A model generated the notes under the pieces. That model was not told the origin of the DNA. It saw only the letters and a list, made by a program, of their open reading frames with translations, and did not search any database. A program made the translations under genes and the position numbers. From Xanthocytophaga flava (GTDB lineage: Bacteria > Bacteroidota > Bacteroidia > Cytophagales > 172606-1), in assembly GCA_030068525.1 (NCBI GenBank), contig JASJOS010000006.1, positions 186,001 to 250,000 on the forward strand: a stretch of 64,000 bases of DNA. The letters run 5' to 3'. Positions 8,769 to 19,400 of this stretch are shown piece after piece. Numbering within the stretch: position 1 is the stretch's first letter; every line of letters begins with the position of its first letter.

Positions 8769-9863
8769 ATGAGTTTTCTGAATAATATTATTGATGCACA
8801 AAACGAAGTAACACAACAGTATGTTGACTTTTGGGATTGGTTTAAAAAACATGCAAAAACTTTTTTTTATGTTGTGAAACAACGGGAAAATATTGAAACA
8901 GATTTCTTTGAAAAACTTTCTGAACAACTAAATGTCTTTAATGAAAGTCTTTATTTTGTCGTTGGAATGCCTGATGAGGATACTGTCGAACTGATATTTA
9001 CAGCAGATGGAATAATTAAGAATATCGTTTTTGTAGAGGAACTAGTACAAGCTGCCCCTTCTATAAAAGGATGGATTTTCACTGCCCTTAAATCGGCGAC
9101 AGATACCTCTAAAATTAATATCAAAATGGAAGGATTTGATTTTAATGAGGAAAATATCGGGTTCTATGCCAATGAACATCCAGAACTTCCTGATGAGATC
9201 GATATAACTATTGTCTATCCTGATTTTGATGAAGATGATCGACAGATGGTGGTTAACGGGATATACATCTTTCTGGATAACGTGTTGGGTGAGTTAAACT
9301 TCGCCTGTATCATAGACCAGATAGATATTGTGAGAAAACAGGAGGCTGAGCAGGAGATTGTCCCAATTTCCAAACTGAAAAGTTTTTTGATCTGGCGAGA
9401 AAAAGAATTTGTTGAGAAATATGAAGGGGTAAGACGTAATACAGATAAAGACAATTATAGCATGTTGCAGGCTAAACTTGAAAACGGTAATATGTTATTG
9501 GCCGCTATCAATACTGACTTGTTGAAGTGGGATAGAAAGGCCTCTCATCCATGGATTATGAATGTGGAGATTAAATATGATGGCTCAGAACTCAATGGAA
9601 TGCCGGATGAGGATGCTTTTACACTAATGGAAGAGATTGAGGAAAATATTACAACCGAACTAAAAGATTCTGAGGGATACCTGAATATTGGCAGACAAAC
9701 AGCCGAAGGTGCACGGAATATTTATTTTGCCTGCAAGGACTTCAGAAAGTCATCTAAAGTCGTAGATGCTATCGAACGACTGTATGCAGATCAGGCAGAA
9801 ATTAGTTATGAAATTTACAAGGATAAATACTGGCAGTCATTTGAGCATTTTGTCAATGCCTGA
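8769..9863 (+). CDS. DUF695-type protein
   Basis: A soluble acidic protein of 364 aa without signal peptide. The C-terminal third (about 215-360: SFLIWREKEFVEKYEGVR, then NIGRQTAEGARNIYFAC) looks like the DUF695 family. The N-terminal half contains a repeated layout (VGMPDEDTVELIF and LNGMPDEDAFTLM), so it may be an internally duplicated version. No enzyme motif is seen and the molecular role is unknown. It stands alone between the GH18 gene and a convergent molybdenum-hydroxylase operon. Confidence 0.7.
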   Translation: MSFLNNIIDAQNEVTQQYVDFWDWFKKHAKTFFYVVKQRENIETDFFEKLSEQLNVFNESLYFVVGMPDEDTVELIFTADGIIKNIVFVEELVQAAPSIKGWIFTALKSATDTSKINIKMEGFDFNEENIGFYANEHPELPDEIDITIVYPDFDEDDRQMVVNGIYIFLDNVLGELNFACIIDQIDIVRKQEAEQEIVPISKLKSFLIWREKEFVEKYEGVRRNTDKDNYSMLQAKLENGNMLLAAINTDLLKWDRKASHPWIMNVEIKYDGSELNGMPDEDAFTLMEEIEENITTELKDSEGYLNIGRQTAEGARNIYFACKDFRKSSKVVDAIERLYADQAEISYEIYKDKYWQSFEHFVNA

Positions 9864-9915
9864 GAGGTATCTGTATAAAGAAAATATGTCGGCATTGTTT
9901 TTTTAGTATTCTAAG

Positions 9916-9993
9916 TGCCACATTACTGTGGCAGAATTTTGATCTCATACTTGTGTATAGAAACCCTGTGTTTACTGAATACAGGGTTTTTGC
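9916..9993. terminator. Two hairpins between convergent genes
   Basis: A 7-bp stem with a 4-nt loop (9916-9922 with 9927-9933) is followed by a 9-bp stem AAACCCTGT/ACAGGGTTT (9961-9969 with 9981-9989) with A-rich and T-rich flanks. They separate the DUF695 gene from the molybdenum-hydroxylase operon, which ends at 10000. Confidence 0.7.
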
Positions 9994-9999
9994 TTTCCT

Positions 10000-12162
10000 T
10001 CATATCTCATCCAGTGCAAATGGTAGTTTACGGATGCGTTTGCCTGTCAGATCAAAAATGGCATTACATAGGGCAGGAGCAAAAGGAGGGAGTCCTGGTT
10101 CTCCAACACCCCCAGGTTTCTCATTATTTTCCATGATATGTACATCTATCTCTGGAATATCGAGCATACGAGGCATCAGATAGGTATCAAAGTTTTTCTC
10201 TACAGTCATTCCATCCTGAAAGTGAATTGCATGAAATATAGCAGCTCCCAGACCCATAACAATACCACCTTCCACCTGTGCCTTAATGATATCCGGATTA
10301 ACATACCAGCCACAATCCATCAACGCGATTACTTTATCAATTTGTAGCTTTTTATCCGCATTTCGAGACACAATTACAATATGGCCAGCTATGCTTCCGA
10401 AACATTGTGTAATCGCTACTCCCCAACCTTTGGTTGTACGCGATTTCCAACCACTGACTGCTTCCAGTTTATCTATAAAGTTTTGGTAACGAGTTTCCTG
10501 AAGATGACTTCTCCGAAAATCCATCGGGTCTTGTTTAGCCTTGTATGCCAGTTCATCTATAAAGCTTTCGCAGGCAAAGCCATTCGTAGAAGCATCGACC
10601 GAACGCCACCACATGACAGGCATTGGTACCCGATTTCCTACACCTGCAAAGCTATAATGTGGAATGGATTTATAATAAGGATGCAACAACCCTTCGATCC
10701 TTCCCTTGTTGTATTCTGCCGGTTCCGGATCAGCATAAGGTGTTGCACTCCATTCCTGTCCAATCCATTGGGTAGAGGTAATAGTCTGGAATGCCATAAT
10801 TTTTCCTTTTTTATCCAAACCCCCTCGACAACTGAAAAATGCGCCTGGACGAAACGGTCCTGCTATCATATCGTCTTCCCTTGTCCATACTACCTGTACA
10901 GGTGCATTGAGTTCTTTTGATAACAAAGCGGCTTCATGAGGATAATCTGTAAATGCTTTTCGGCCAAAGCCACCACCCAGAAACGTCATGTGAACAGTCA
11001 CATTTTCAATAGGTATGTTCATTCGCTGACTAAGATCTGCCTGTGTCCAGTTGGCTTCCTGCAAAGGGCCCCATACATCTATCCGGTTATCATGTACATG
11101 TACAGTACAGTTGAGCGGCTCCATGCAACTATGCGCCTGATAGGGTGTTTCATATTCTACTGACAATGTATCGGAAGCTTGTTTGACTGCTTTTTCAAAC
11201 TGGGATGATGGAGCAGGTTTTTTGAGGTTGTGACGCATTTGTTCATCCATTTGAGTGGTACTTACATGATCAAAACCTGTGTCATCCCATTCTACACGCA
11301 ATACTTTGCGACCCTGCATGGCTGCCCATATCGAATTGGCAACTACAGCTATTCCTTCATATAGACTTCCAAATACAGCCCTTTGTACTTTGCACACATG
11401 TTTTACTCCTATTATTTTTCTTGTTTCTGTATCATCAAAACTTTTTACTTTCCCCCGAAACCGTGGATTTCGTTCAACGACGGCATAGAGCAGGCCTGGT
11501 AACTTTTTATCCAAACCAAAAACTGCTGTACCATTCACTTTAGAAGGAATATCATTACGAGGAAGAGGTTTACCAATAATGGTATAGTCTTTTCGTTCTT
11601 TTAGAGTTACATTGGAGGGAGGTTTTATTTTGGCAGCTTCTTCTACCAGTGAACCATAACCTGCTTTCTGGTTAGTCGGCTGGTGGAATACCTGTCCATT
11701 TTTAGCAGAACATTCTGTTACAGGTACATTCCATTGCTTTGCTGCTGCCATAATGAGCATTTGGCGTGCTGTAGCTCCCATCTTTAATAGTTGTTGACAC
11801 CAGCCCCTTACCGAAAAACTACCTTCCTGTGGTTGTGGACCATACTTTTTGGGATTAGCTGATGCGGATACTACAGTGATCTGATCCATACTTACCTCCA
11901 ACTCTTCTGCCAGGATTTGTGGAATGGTCTGTTGAGTACCTTGTCCCATTTCTGACCGATGGTTCATCAGCTTTATATCGCCATTCGTATCTATGGATAT
12001 CCAGGCGACCAGTTCAATCACTGAACTGATTGTTTGTGTGTTTAGTACTTTTACTGTTTGATCACAGGCTGAAGTATAATACCCCAATGTTAAAGATAGT
12101 GTTGAGATTCCGGATAAACGGATAAAATCTCTGCGGGAAAGGGAATCTTGCTGGTCTTTCAT
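10000..12162 (-). CDS. Molybdopterin-binding subunit of xanthine dehydrogenase family (IorB-like)
   Basis: Large subunit (720 aa) of a periplasmic molybdenum hydroxylase of the isoquinoline 1-oxidoreductase beta/aldehyde oxidase group. A twin-arginine signal ([16 protein letters not shown]) indicates export of the folded holoenzyme. Family segments visible are [28 protein letters not shown], and near the C-terminus [15 protein letters not shown], which holds the catalytic Glu. Its start overlaps the stop of the iron-sulfur subunit gene by 4 bp. No cytochrome or XdhC-like maturation gene is adjacent, so the electron acceptor and substrate are unknown. Confidence 0.9.
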   Translation of the reverse strand: MKDQQDSLSRRDFIRLSGISTLSLTLGYYTSACDQTVKVLNTQTISSVIELVAWISIDTNGDIKLMNHRSEMGQGTQQTIPQILAEELEVSMDQITVVSASANPKKYGPQPQEGSFSVRGWCQQLLKMGATARQMLIMAAAKQWNVPVTECSAKNGQVFHQPTNQKAGYGSLVEEAAKIKPPSNVTLKERKDYTIIGKPLPRNDIPSKVNGTAVFGLDKKLPGLLYAVVERNPRFRGKVKSFDDTETRKIIGVKHVCKVQRAVFGSLYEGIAVVANSIWAAMQGRKVLRVEWDDTGFDHVSTTQMDEQMRHNLKKPAPSSQFEKAVKQASDTLSVEYETPYQAHSCMEPLNCTVHVHDNRIDVWGPLQEANWTQADLSQRMNIPIENVTVHMTFLGGGFGRKAFTDYPHEAALLSKELNAPVQVVWTREDDMIAGPFRPGAFFSCRGGLDKKGKIMAFQTITSTQWIGQEWSATPYADPEPAEYNKGRIEGLLHPYYKSIPHYSFAGVGNRVPMPVMWWRSVDASTNGFACESFIDELAYKAKQDPMDFRRSHLQETRYQNFIDKLEAVSGWKSRTTKGWGVAITQCFGSIAGHIVIVSRNADKKLQIDKVIALMDCGWYVNPDIIKAQVEGGIVMGLGAAIFHAIHFQDGMTVEKNFDTYLMPRMLDIPEIDVHIMENNEKPGGVGEPGLPPFAPALCNAIFDLTGKRIRKLPFALDEI

Positions 12163-12635
12163 TCTGTAGTTTGTTTTTTTGAAAGGGTAGCAGCTGTTTT
12201 GATGGCTTTTCGTATCCGGGTATAGGTGCCACAGCGACAGATATGTCCCTGCATTGCCAGGTTAATATCCTGATCTGTAGGATTAGGATTTTTTTTGAGA
12301 AAAGCTGCTGCTGTCATAATTTGCCCACTTTGACAATAACCACATTGCGGTACTTGCTCTGCGATCCATGCTTGTTGTACAGGATGTGAATTATCTGATG
12401 ATAAGCCTTCAATAGTCGTTACTGGCTGATCTGCAACTGATGATATCGGAATAGAACAGGATCGAACAGGAGTTCCATTCAAATGGACTGTACAAGCTCC
12501 GCATTGTGCTATACCACACCCAAACTTTGTTCCGGTTAAACCTATCAGATCCCGAATCACCCATAGTAGTGGCATGGCTTCCTCAGCTTCAACTGTACAA
12601 CGTTTATGATTGATCAAAAGTGTGTAAGAAGGCAT
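12159..12635 (-). CDS. (2Fe-2S)-binding subunit of molybdenum hydroxylase (IorA-like)
   Basis: Small electron-transfer subunit, 158 aa. The plant-type ferredoxin cluster lies in [17 protein letters not shown] plus a later Cys (RSCSIP). The second cluster sits in the helical domain, [12 protein letters not shown] and [11 protein letters not shown]. Together they give the eight cysteines expected for two [2Fe-2S] centres. It is translationally coupled to the large subunit (4-bp overlap). It has no signal peptide of its own, so it would be carried through Tat by the partner subunit. Confidence 0.93.
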   Translation of the reverse strand: MPSYTLLINHKRCTVEAEEAMPLLWVIRDLIGLTGTKFGCGIAQCGACTVHLNGTPVRSCSIPISSVADQPVTTIEGLSSDNSHPVQQAWIAEQVPQCGYCQSGQIMTAAAFLKKNPNPTDQDINLAMQGHICRCGTYTRIRKAIKTAATLSKKQTTE

Positions 12636-12677
12636 AGTAGATAGTTATAAAAGATACTTCTGAAAGTTGGATGTAGT

Positions 12678-13781
12678 TTAATTAGCAGGTTCAAACACAA
12701 GATGACGCTCAAAAAATGGTAAGAGGCGCGAATAAAAGCGACCGTTTTCTGTCCAGGTTTTGTCCCAGGGATCACCCCGATATTCTTCTGCTTCGTGTTC
12801 TATGCCTAGATCTTCCAGCTTTCTGCTGAAGTCCTGGTTGGAGTATACATGTGCCTGAGTAGGATCGAATCGCCCCCAGTCAAACGCAATACCCCGCATT
12901 GAACGCAGGTTAGATGCAGATTCCTCAAGGGTTGCATCCAGTAAAAAGCCATCTTTTGTTTTCTTTGTGTTTGCTGTATGTAGTTTGGGTTCACCTTTTT
13001 CTGGTTCCATAAAGTAATCACAATAAAAGGGGGGACGATTGGGATTGGGCAAAAATGCCTGGCTAATGGTTATAAAGAGTTTTGAACGACCATCACCACC
13101 AAGCTCATCGACTGTTTTACACTGATATAACTTTTTCCAGTCCACCTGTACATAAGACCACGGAATCTGTCCTGATCCGGTTGCAACTGGATGTAATGCA
13201 TATACCACGCTGAAAAGATCTGCATGTACCATTGCCAGTTTTAGTGCGCCCCGACCTCCCATAAAATCTCCTGCTAAGCCCCGGCTATTCCGATGTGGAA
13301 GCGTTCTGAACCGTTTGTCAATAAAGGGAACCAGTTCTTTGGTTATAAAATCCAGCCAACGGCCGGAAATAGGGGAGTTTTCATAAATACTTCCGGTGGT
13401 AGGTGTACTAAAGTCAGCAGCTACAAAAATAAAGTCCTGAATCATTCCACTGGTTATGCCACGATCAAGTAATTTAACCACATTACCATTCTCAAACATC
13501 TTTTCAACACTCCAGAAGATATTATGGAAGTAATAGATTACCGGATATGATTTTTGAGATGACGCATAGCCAGAAGGTAGATATACCTTGATAGTCCGGT
13601 TTGGGTCTAGCCCAATCCGGTTTTCTTTTAAAATCTCAGATGGGAGTTTTTCTGTTATCAGACTTCCTTGTTTCACTTCTGGAATCTGCAAAGAGGTGGT
13701 TTTAGCTTTTGATTGGGCAAGCCCACTGCTAATCAAATCTGTAAAGACTAATAACAAACATAAAAATTTCAGATGTGCCAT
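12678..13781 (-). CDS. Secreted esterase-fold protein lacking the usual serine
   Basis: An alpha/beta-hydrolase of the putative esterase (Fes/EstA-like) group, 367 aa, with a signal peptide ending near GLAQ. The fold is shown by RTIKVYLPSGY, YPVIYYFHN and DFIFVAADFS. The nucleophile elbow normally reads G-H-S-M-G; here the codons give AGDFMGGRGAL, so Phe replaces the catalytic Ser. The protein may be a binding protein or a dead esterase. It is 42 bp upstream of the molybdenum hydroxylase genes on the same strand, so it may be the first gene of that operon. Confidence 0.78.
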   Translation of the reverse strand: MAHLKFLCLLLVFTDLISSGLAQSKAKTTSLQIPEVKQGSLITEKLPSEILKENRIGLDPNRTIKVYLPSGYASSQKSYPVIYYFHNIFWSVEKMFENGNVVKLLDRGITSGMIQDFIFVAADFSTPTTGSIYENSPISGRWLDFITKELVPFIDKRFRTLPHRNSRGLAGDFMGGRGALKLAMVHADLFSVVYALHPVATGSGQIPWSYVQVDWKKLYQCKTVDELGGDGRSKLFITISQAFLPNPNRPPFYCDYFMEPEKGEPKLHTANTKKTKDGFLLDATLEESASNLRSMRGIAFDWGRFDPTQAHVYSNQDFSRKLEDLGIEHEAEEYRGDPWDKTWTENGRFYSRLLPFFERHLVFEPAN

Positions 13782-14152
13782 GATATGGAGGATTAGATTG
13801 GAAAAAATCTTTGATGCGGCAATACTGATTATTCAGGATATAATCAAACCTGATTTACTATATGCTGGTGCTGAATTGAAAGTACAAAGGAAAATAATCC
13901 GAAAAATAGAGGATTGACCACTTACATGTGTGGGTATACCAAATACTATATTATATTGATTAGGAGAAATCGGGATTACTAACTTTATGATAATTTGGAA
14001 TTCAAGGTAATTGGATCTTTAGATAATGAATCCTGTAAAAGGAGTATATCAAAGGTAAACTTCTGCCTATCCCTATACATCAGAAATATTAATAGGCAGA
14101 AGTAAATGGTGAGGTTTGGTAGTAGATATATTTTTGGGTTGGGGTGGTCGAC
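13782..14152. other. Gene-free interval with a hairpin
   Basis: No credible coding frame is present. The clear structure is an inverted repeat of 12 bp (ACTTCTGCCTAT at 14059-14070 with its complement at 14092-14103), a plausible terminator for the lipoprotein gene ending at 14153. Confidence 0.45.
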
Positions 14153-14770
14153 CTAATTTGTGCCAATATATTGGTTGAAATCTAAACCTTCTAGGTAAGA
14201 TATCTTCCAGACTCCATTCTCTTTCTTAGCCTGTACTTGGTAATAAAAATCATTGCCCCAGGTCCATTGAAACGATGCCTGATCAGAAGACTGTTTTATA
14301 TTAGTAATTAGCAGTTTGTTCCAGTACTCATCTGGATTATCCTGACAATTGCACCAGGCATTTACATCTGTTGAATAAGGAGACATATCGTCTTTAAACC
14401 ATTCTACTTTTCCTTGTTTCAGATCCTGGTCTATACGTGAGGCTATATTCTGGTAGTTTTTTAGGAAATCGTTTGAAAAGAATCCTGTTTGCTCCAGTGT
14501 TTTTATTCGTTTGTTCTGTGCATTCCAGTCGATACCGGAATAAAGCGAGTCAGATGTGGTTTTCGTAATAGGAGTGAAATCTTCAGCGATACCTTCCTTT
14601 TCATACCACTCATAAGTCTTTCTAATAAGAGTTGTTAACTCAATACTATCGGTAGGGATAGATGTTGACTGATTTACAGATTGTTTTTCTTCTGACTGTT
14701 CAGATTGACTGCAATCAGTAAAAACAAACAGAACAATTATAACTATTGTTAAATATAGGCAGGATTTCAT
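14153..14770 (-). CDS. Predicted lipoprotein, possibly DUF3828-like
   Basis: A 205-aa protein with a lipoprotein signal (hydrophobic LTIVIIVLFVF, lipobox ending in Cys within VFTDCSQS) and a Ser/Glu-rich linker. The mature part has a helical start (LTTLIRKTYEWYEKEG) and a strand-rich end (QASFQWTWGNDFYYQVQA, then WKISYLEG). That pattern resembles NTF2-like DUF3828 proteins, but the match is from memory of the pattern and not secure. It is a monocistronic unit bounded by hairpins. Confidence 0.6.
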   Translation of the reverse strand: MKSCLYLTIVIIVLFVFTDCSQSEQSEEKQSVNQSTSIPTDSIELTTLIRKTYEWYEKEGIAEDFTPITKTTSDSLYSGIDWNAQNKRIKTLEQTGFFSNDFLKNYQNIASRIDQDLKQGKVEWFKDDMSPYSTDVNAWCNCQDNPDEYWNKLLITNIKQSSDQASFQWTWGNDFYYQVQAKKENGVWKISYLEGLDFNQYIGTN

Positions 14771-14874
14771 TGGTAAAACAGGTTTGCTTTTGCAAGTACG
14801 GAATAGAAGAGGAAAAGTAGGTAATCAGAGGTTGGAATTTTTTTCAATAGATAGCCAACTGAGGTAGAAATGTA

Positions 14875-14921
14875 AAAACAAAGCCTTAGTCCAATATACT
14901 ATCAAACTAAGGCTTTGTTTT
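14875..14921. terminator. Strong bidirectional terminator
   Basis: A perfect 16-bp stem (AAAACAAAGCCTTAGT at 14875-14890 with 14906-14921) and a 15-nt loop follows the OmpA gene that ends at 14998. The A-rich left arm gives a T-tract on the minus strand. Confidence 0.8.
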
Positions 14922-14997
14922 ACGAATTGACAAAGGTTATTTAAACCTGGACTACTAAATAAGAGTTAACAGAGATCTGGTTATTTTGCTATCTTAC

Positions 14998-16380
14998 TTA
15001 TTTGGTCTCTGGAGACTCTATCTCAATTTCTACACGTCTGTTCTTTCTTCTATTTTGTTCAGATGTATTAGGAACTAATGGCTGGCTTTCTCCTGCTGAA
15101 TCGACATCCATTCTGTTTCTGCCAACACCTTTTTGTGCAAGGTAATTAGCTACTAGGGTAGCACGTTTTTTTCCTACACGAAGGTTTACTTCTTCTGTAC
15201 CCAGATCACAGGTATGTCCCACAATAGAAACGCGTAGTTCCGGATGGGCTAGCAGAATCGCTGCCACACTATCCAAATGAGATTTCATACTTTCAGGAAT
15301 CTCAGTTTGACCCAGTTTGTCAAATTCCATAGGTTCTTCTACAACCTGCTTTTCTTTATTGGTTATAGTCTTTTGAGAAGTTGAAGGAGTACTGGTGGGC
15401 TGATTCTGTCTTGTTTCAACTTGTTGTTCTGTAGTTTCAGCTCTTTTAACTTCTTCTTGTGTCGTCTTCTTTGGTTCAGATGCCGGAACATCTGTAGTCA
15501 CAGCTTGTGGCTTATCGGCTTCTGTATCTGCATCTTTGGATTTACGTTTACCAAAGGTCAAACGAACCTGTACCCCAAATCCTGTCAACTTAGGGTTGCT
15601 TGCATAGACAGTATTCAACACGCTGGATGTTTTTATCGCGTTTACATTGGTTGATTCGTATGAAACTAACGGTTGGTTAGGTTCTCCTTTTCTCATATTG
15701 GTAAGACCATAATCCACATAGATTCCTGTATACAAACGCAATACTGGAGAAAGTCTGAAACTAAGTCCCGTAGCCGCACTCAGTGTGGCTGTAGGTTTTA
15801 GTGATGTCTTGGTTGCACTTTGCCAGTTATTTACAGAACCAAATCCATGTTGTGGTAGATCATGAACCTCGACATTAAAATCCGGATAATATCCGGTGGT
15901 AGTTATCTGTGCAGACTTTGTTTTGATAGTTGCATTAAATGGAAATATAATACGTGTACCTGCATCGATATACCATTGCGTTTTCTCTCCATCTGTATGA
16001 TATTGTAACATAACAGGTATACCTACAGCCCAGAAACGTTGATTTTCTTGATATCCTATTGTGCTTACCTTATATTGAAAGGCAGATCCTTCAGTATCTA
16101 CCTGATAGGATGAAAATACTGCACCATCGCGTAAGGTTACTTTGGTCGCGTAATAACTACCGGAAATTCCTGTAAGTAAACCCCATTTTGTTGCTAACGG
16201 AAATGTATAGTTTATACCTAATGAAGCTCCAGGCTGTAACCGGACATGACTGTTTGGCAACGTATACTTCAAACCTTGCAACCCACCATTTAATTCTACT
16301 CCAAATTCCTGTGCACTGGCAGCAAAAGGGCTTGCCAGAAAAAATAACCAGGCTGATATCTTTATATATTTATATTTCAT
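14998..16380 (-). CDS. Outer membrane beta-barrel protein with OmpA C-terminal domain
   Basis: 460 aa with a Sec signal ending SAAQ/ASAQE. Residues about 25-275 are an outer-membrane barrel rich in alternating aromatic strands. A Pro/Thr/Glu-rich linker (about 280-345) leads to an OmpA/MotB peptidoglycan-binding domain: VSIVGHTCDLGTEEVN, RVGKKRATLVANYL, and NRRKNRRVEIEI near the end. It lies 35 bp downstream of the large T9SS substrate gene and is likely co-transcribed. It probably links the outer membrane to the cell wall. Confidence 0.88.
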   Translation of the reverse strand: MKYKYIKISAWLFFLASPFAASAQEFGVELNGGLQGLKYTLPNSHVRLQPGASLGINYTFPLATKWGLLTGISGSYYATKVTLRDGAVFSSYQVDTEGSAFQYKVSTIGYQENQRFWAVGIPVMLQYHTDGEKTQWYIDAGTRIIFPFNATIKTKSAQITTTGYYPDFNVEVHDLPQHGFGSVNNWQSATKTSLKPTATLSAATGLSFRLSPVLRLYTGIYVDYGLTNMRKGEPNQPLVSYESTNVNAIKTSSVLNTVYASNPKLTGFGVQVRLTFGKRKSKDADTEADKPQAVTTDVPASEPKKTTQEEVKRAETTEQQVETRQNQPTSTPSTSQKTITNKEKQVVEEPMEFDKLGQTEIPESMKSHLDSVAAILLAHPELRVSIVGHTCDLGTEEVNLRVGKKRATLVANYLAQKGVGRNRMDVDSAGESQPLVPNTSEQNRRKNRRVEIEIESPETK

Positions 16381-16415
16381 CGTTTTACTTTTTAGAGAAT
16401 AGGAACTTTACTGAT

Positions 16416-19400
16416 TTAGTTTACTATCACGTTTACAGTTGCTTTCTGGCCTTCATTCAGTATCAGTGTAATGATGTAAATGCCACTTGCTAAAGGCATT
16501 GTTACCTGATTTTCCTGTTTTACAGAGGTTATCTGCTGAGCTACATTCCCTACAAGATTCGTGATAGTCAGTTTGGCTCCCTGTAACGCTGCATCTGTAT
16601 AGTTGCAGGTAATGGTAACAGTTTCTCCTGGCCTGGATGGGTTTGGATAGACTTTAATACCACTCGCTACTGTACTGCTACCTGTTAAAACTAGGGCACA
16701 AGATTGTACTGTATTTCCATTTTTATCGGTAGCGAGCACATAGTAAGATCCATTTAACGCAGATGTTTCACTATAAAAGGCTTCTGTTGCTCCAGAGACT
16801 GCTGACCCGTTTTTATACCATTGCCATGAAACATAGTTTCCACCTGTATTATCAAATAAGATTACATCATTCCAGTGTTGTCGTACCCGACCAAATAATT
16901 GGTAAGTAAAGGTATTTTCTATAGACGTTGCCGGAAAATGGTTTACATCACCAGGCTGAGTAGCAGTAATTATAGTAGAACCTTCATGTACAGGTGTCAG
17001 TATATCACCATTGCTAGTGGCAATAGTGGTATTAGTTACTATATAGTTTACAGGTAATCCACTGTTTGTAGTGGCTGTTAGCCGCATTGGAGCAGCTGAA
17101 CCATCACAACCCACTGTTAGATCTTGTTGCCAGCTGATAAATTGTGGTGCTTTTGTGATAGTCAATACATTTCCAGTATAGGTAATGATGTAATTAGCTC
17201 CTGCACTGAGTGTATTCTGATTGATTGCATAGATACCTGCATTTTCTCCTAGATCTCTGTTAAGGCTACCTGAGAGTACACTGTTGTTGTCCCCATTTTT
17301 AAATCCGGAAGTTATATAGGTGAGCACCGGATCTGCAGTTCCATATACTTTGCTTTGTTCAACAGCTGTAATCATCAAAGGCGCCTGTGTAATAGTTAAT
17401 GTATTATTTGTGAGTGAGATACTATAGTTAGTTCCAGCGGAAAGGTTGCCTTGTGTTAGTGTATATGTGCCAACGTTTTCTCCTGTTACACGTGACAATG
17501 TACCTGTAAGAATCGTAGCATCATCCCCACCAACAAATCCACTGGGAGTATAGGTAAATACAGGATCAACTTCCCCATATACTTTGGTCTGAACATCAGC
17601 TACAACCTGAAGTATGGCTTTGGTTATAGTTAAGGTGTTGGAAGTATAGGCAATAGTATAGTTATTGTCAGTTACACTCAGTGTATTTTGATTGATTGTA
17701 TAACTTCCTGCATTTTCACCAGCATCCCGGCTAAGTGACCCTGTAAGAATACTGCTATTGTCACTACCAACGAAACCAGAAGCACTATATGTTAGTGAAG
17801 GATCAGAAGTGCCATATACTTTGCTCTGCGAATTGGCGACAATAGTCACTGTTGCCTTTGTAATAGCCAGAGTCCCATTCTGATAGGTAATATTGTAATT
17901 AGAAGAGGTATAGCCATTTGGTGTAATAACATAGTTGCCGATCGTAATAGCTCCTTGTGAAGAACCTGTATAGAAAAGGCTCCCAGAAAGATCTGTGCTT
18001 GTATCCCCATTAACAAATCCACTGAATGCCACTCCATTGCCTCCAGTATAACCGGAACCGTTGTAGGCGCGTGTGTCATTCTGTGCAGTAATAGTAAGTG
18101 GAGCCTTATTGACAGTTAGTGTAAATGTCACATCCGGAGCCACATCATAGGTGTTATTTCCCTGTTGGCTACCTGTGATGGTTACAGTTCCTGCAGCTAG
18201 TATTCTTATTTTCCATTTGTTTCCATCTGTCGCATCCTGATAGGGGAGTGCTATACTGGTGTTACTGGAGGTATAGTCGACAACTAGTCCTGAAGTGGCT
18301 GTAGCACTTGGTTCAAAATCTACATCTCCATACGTTTTGATACTATTTGATGCACTAATTGTCTGTGCAATAGAACTTGTATTTTCATACGCTCCGATAT
18401 CTATGAAGCTACCATCTGCAAAATGGGTAATCCGGCTATTGCCTGCAAGATCATTACTGGTCACGTTTAATCCGGAATACAGACCATTTTTTCCTGCGTT
18501 TACCAGTGGGCTACCAATACTTACCTGATAGTTTCCTGTTGCAAAAGGAGCCGTAGTAAAGGATGGATCCAGGATAAATTGAGGATTAGTAGCACCATCC
18601 AGCATATGTGTGCCAGAATTAGCAGTAATATCTTGAATTAAACTATATTCGCTGGTAAGAGTACCTAGAGTAGTAACCCCGGAACTATTGCCATACACAA
18701 CACTATTATAAATAGTCAAAGAAGAAGCATTATCTCCAAATAGAGTTCCTGCTGTAGTAGCGTTATTACCAGCAATCGTGGAATTGATCATAGAGACACT
18801 ACTTCCAATCTCATATACGGCTCCACCGATACCCGTAGCATTATTTCCGGAAAATAGCACATCTCTGAAAGACCATGTTCCTTCACTAGCATAAATTCCA
18901 CCACCATTTGTTCCGGAAGAGTTTCCTCTGAACTCCACCTTATTTGCAGTAACACCTCCATTGTCACTACCATAAATAGCCCCACCAAACGAGGTAGCGT
19001 TATTGGAAATGAAACCAACATTAGTAAGGACAAGTGTTGAATTTGAAAAGTTATAGATAGCACCACCTGAATCTGCGGTGTTATTTGTAAACATAACAGA
19101 TGTCAATGAGGGAGATGAGTCTGAATAGTTAGCCATACCTCCACCATTGGAGCTGCTGTTGCTGTTAATAAGAACATTTGACAAAACAGGGGAGCTACCA
19201 AAAATGCAAAAAATACCTCCACCAAAATTAGATGCATTATTATTAGTAATAATTAGGTTACCTAATAGGGGAGAACCTACATCTGTCAGATACAAACCAC
19301 CTCCCCCATTACAGTAAACATTTATATTGGAAACAGTAAGACTTATAGCATTATTTGCATTTCCGCCTGTGATAGTAAAACCATTTAATTCAGCATCACC

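Noticed and set aside
13588..13917. 109-aa plus-strand frame over the start of the esterase-fold gene
   Set aside because: It runs antisense to a well-supported gene and has no domain.
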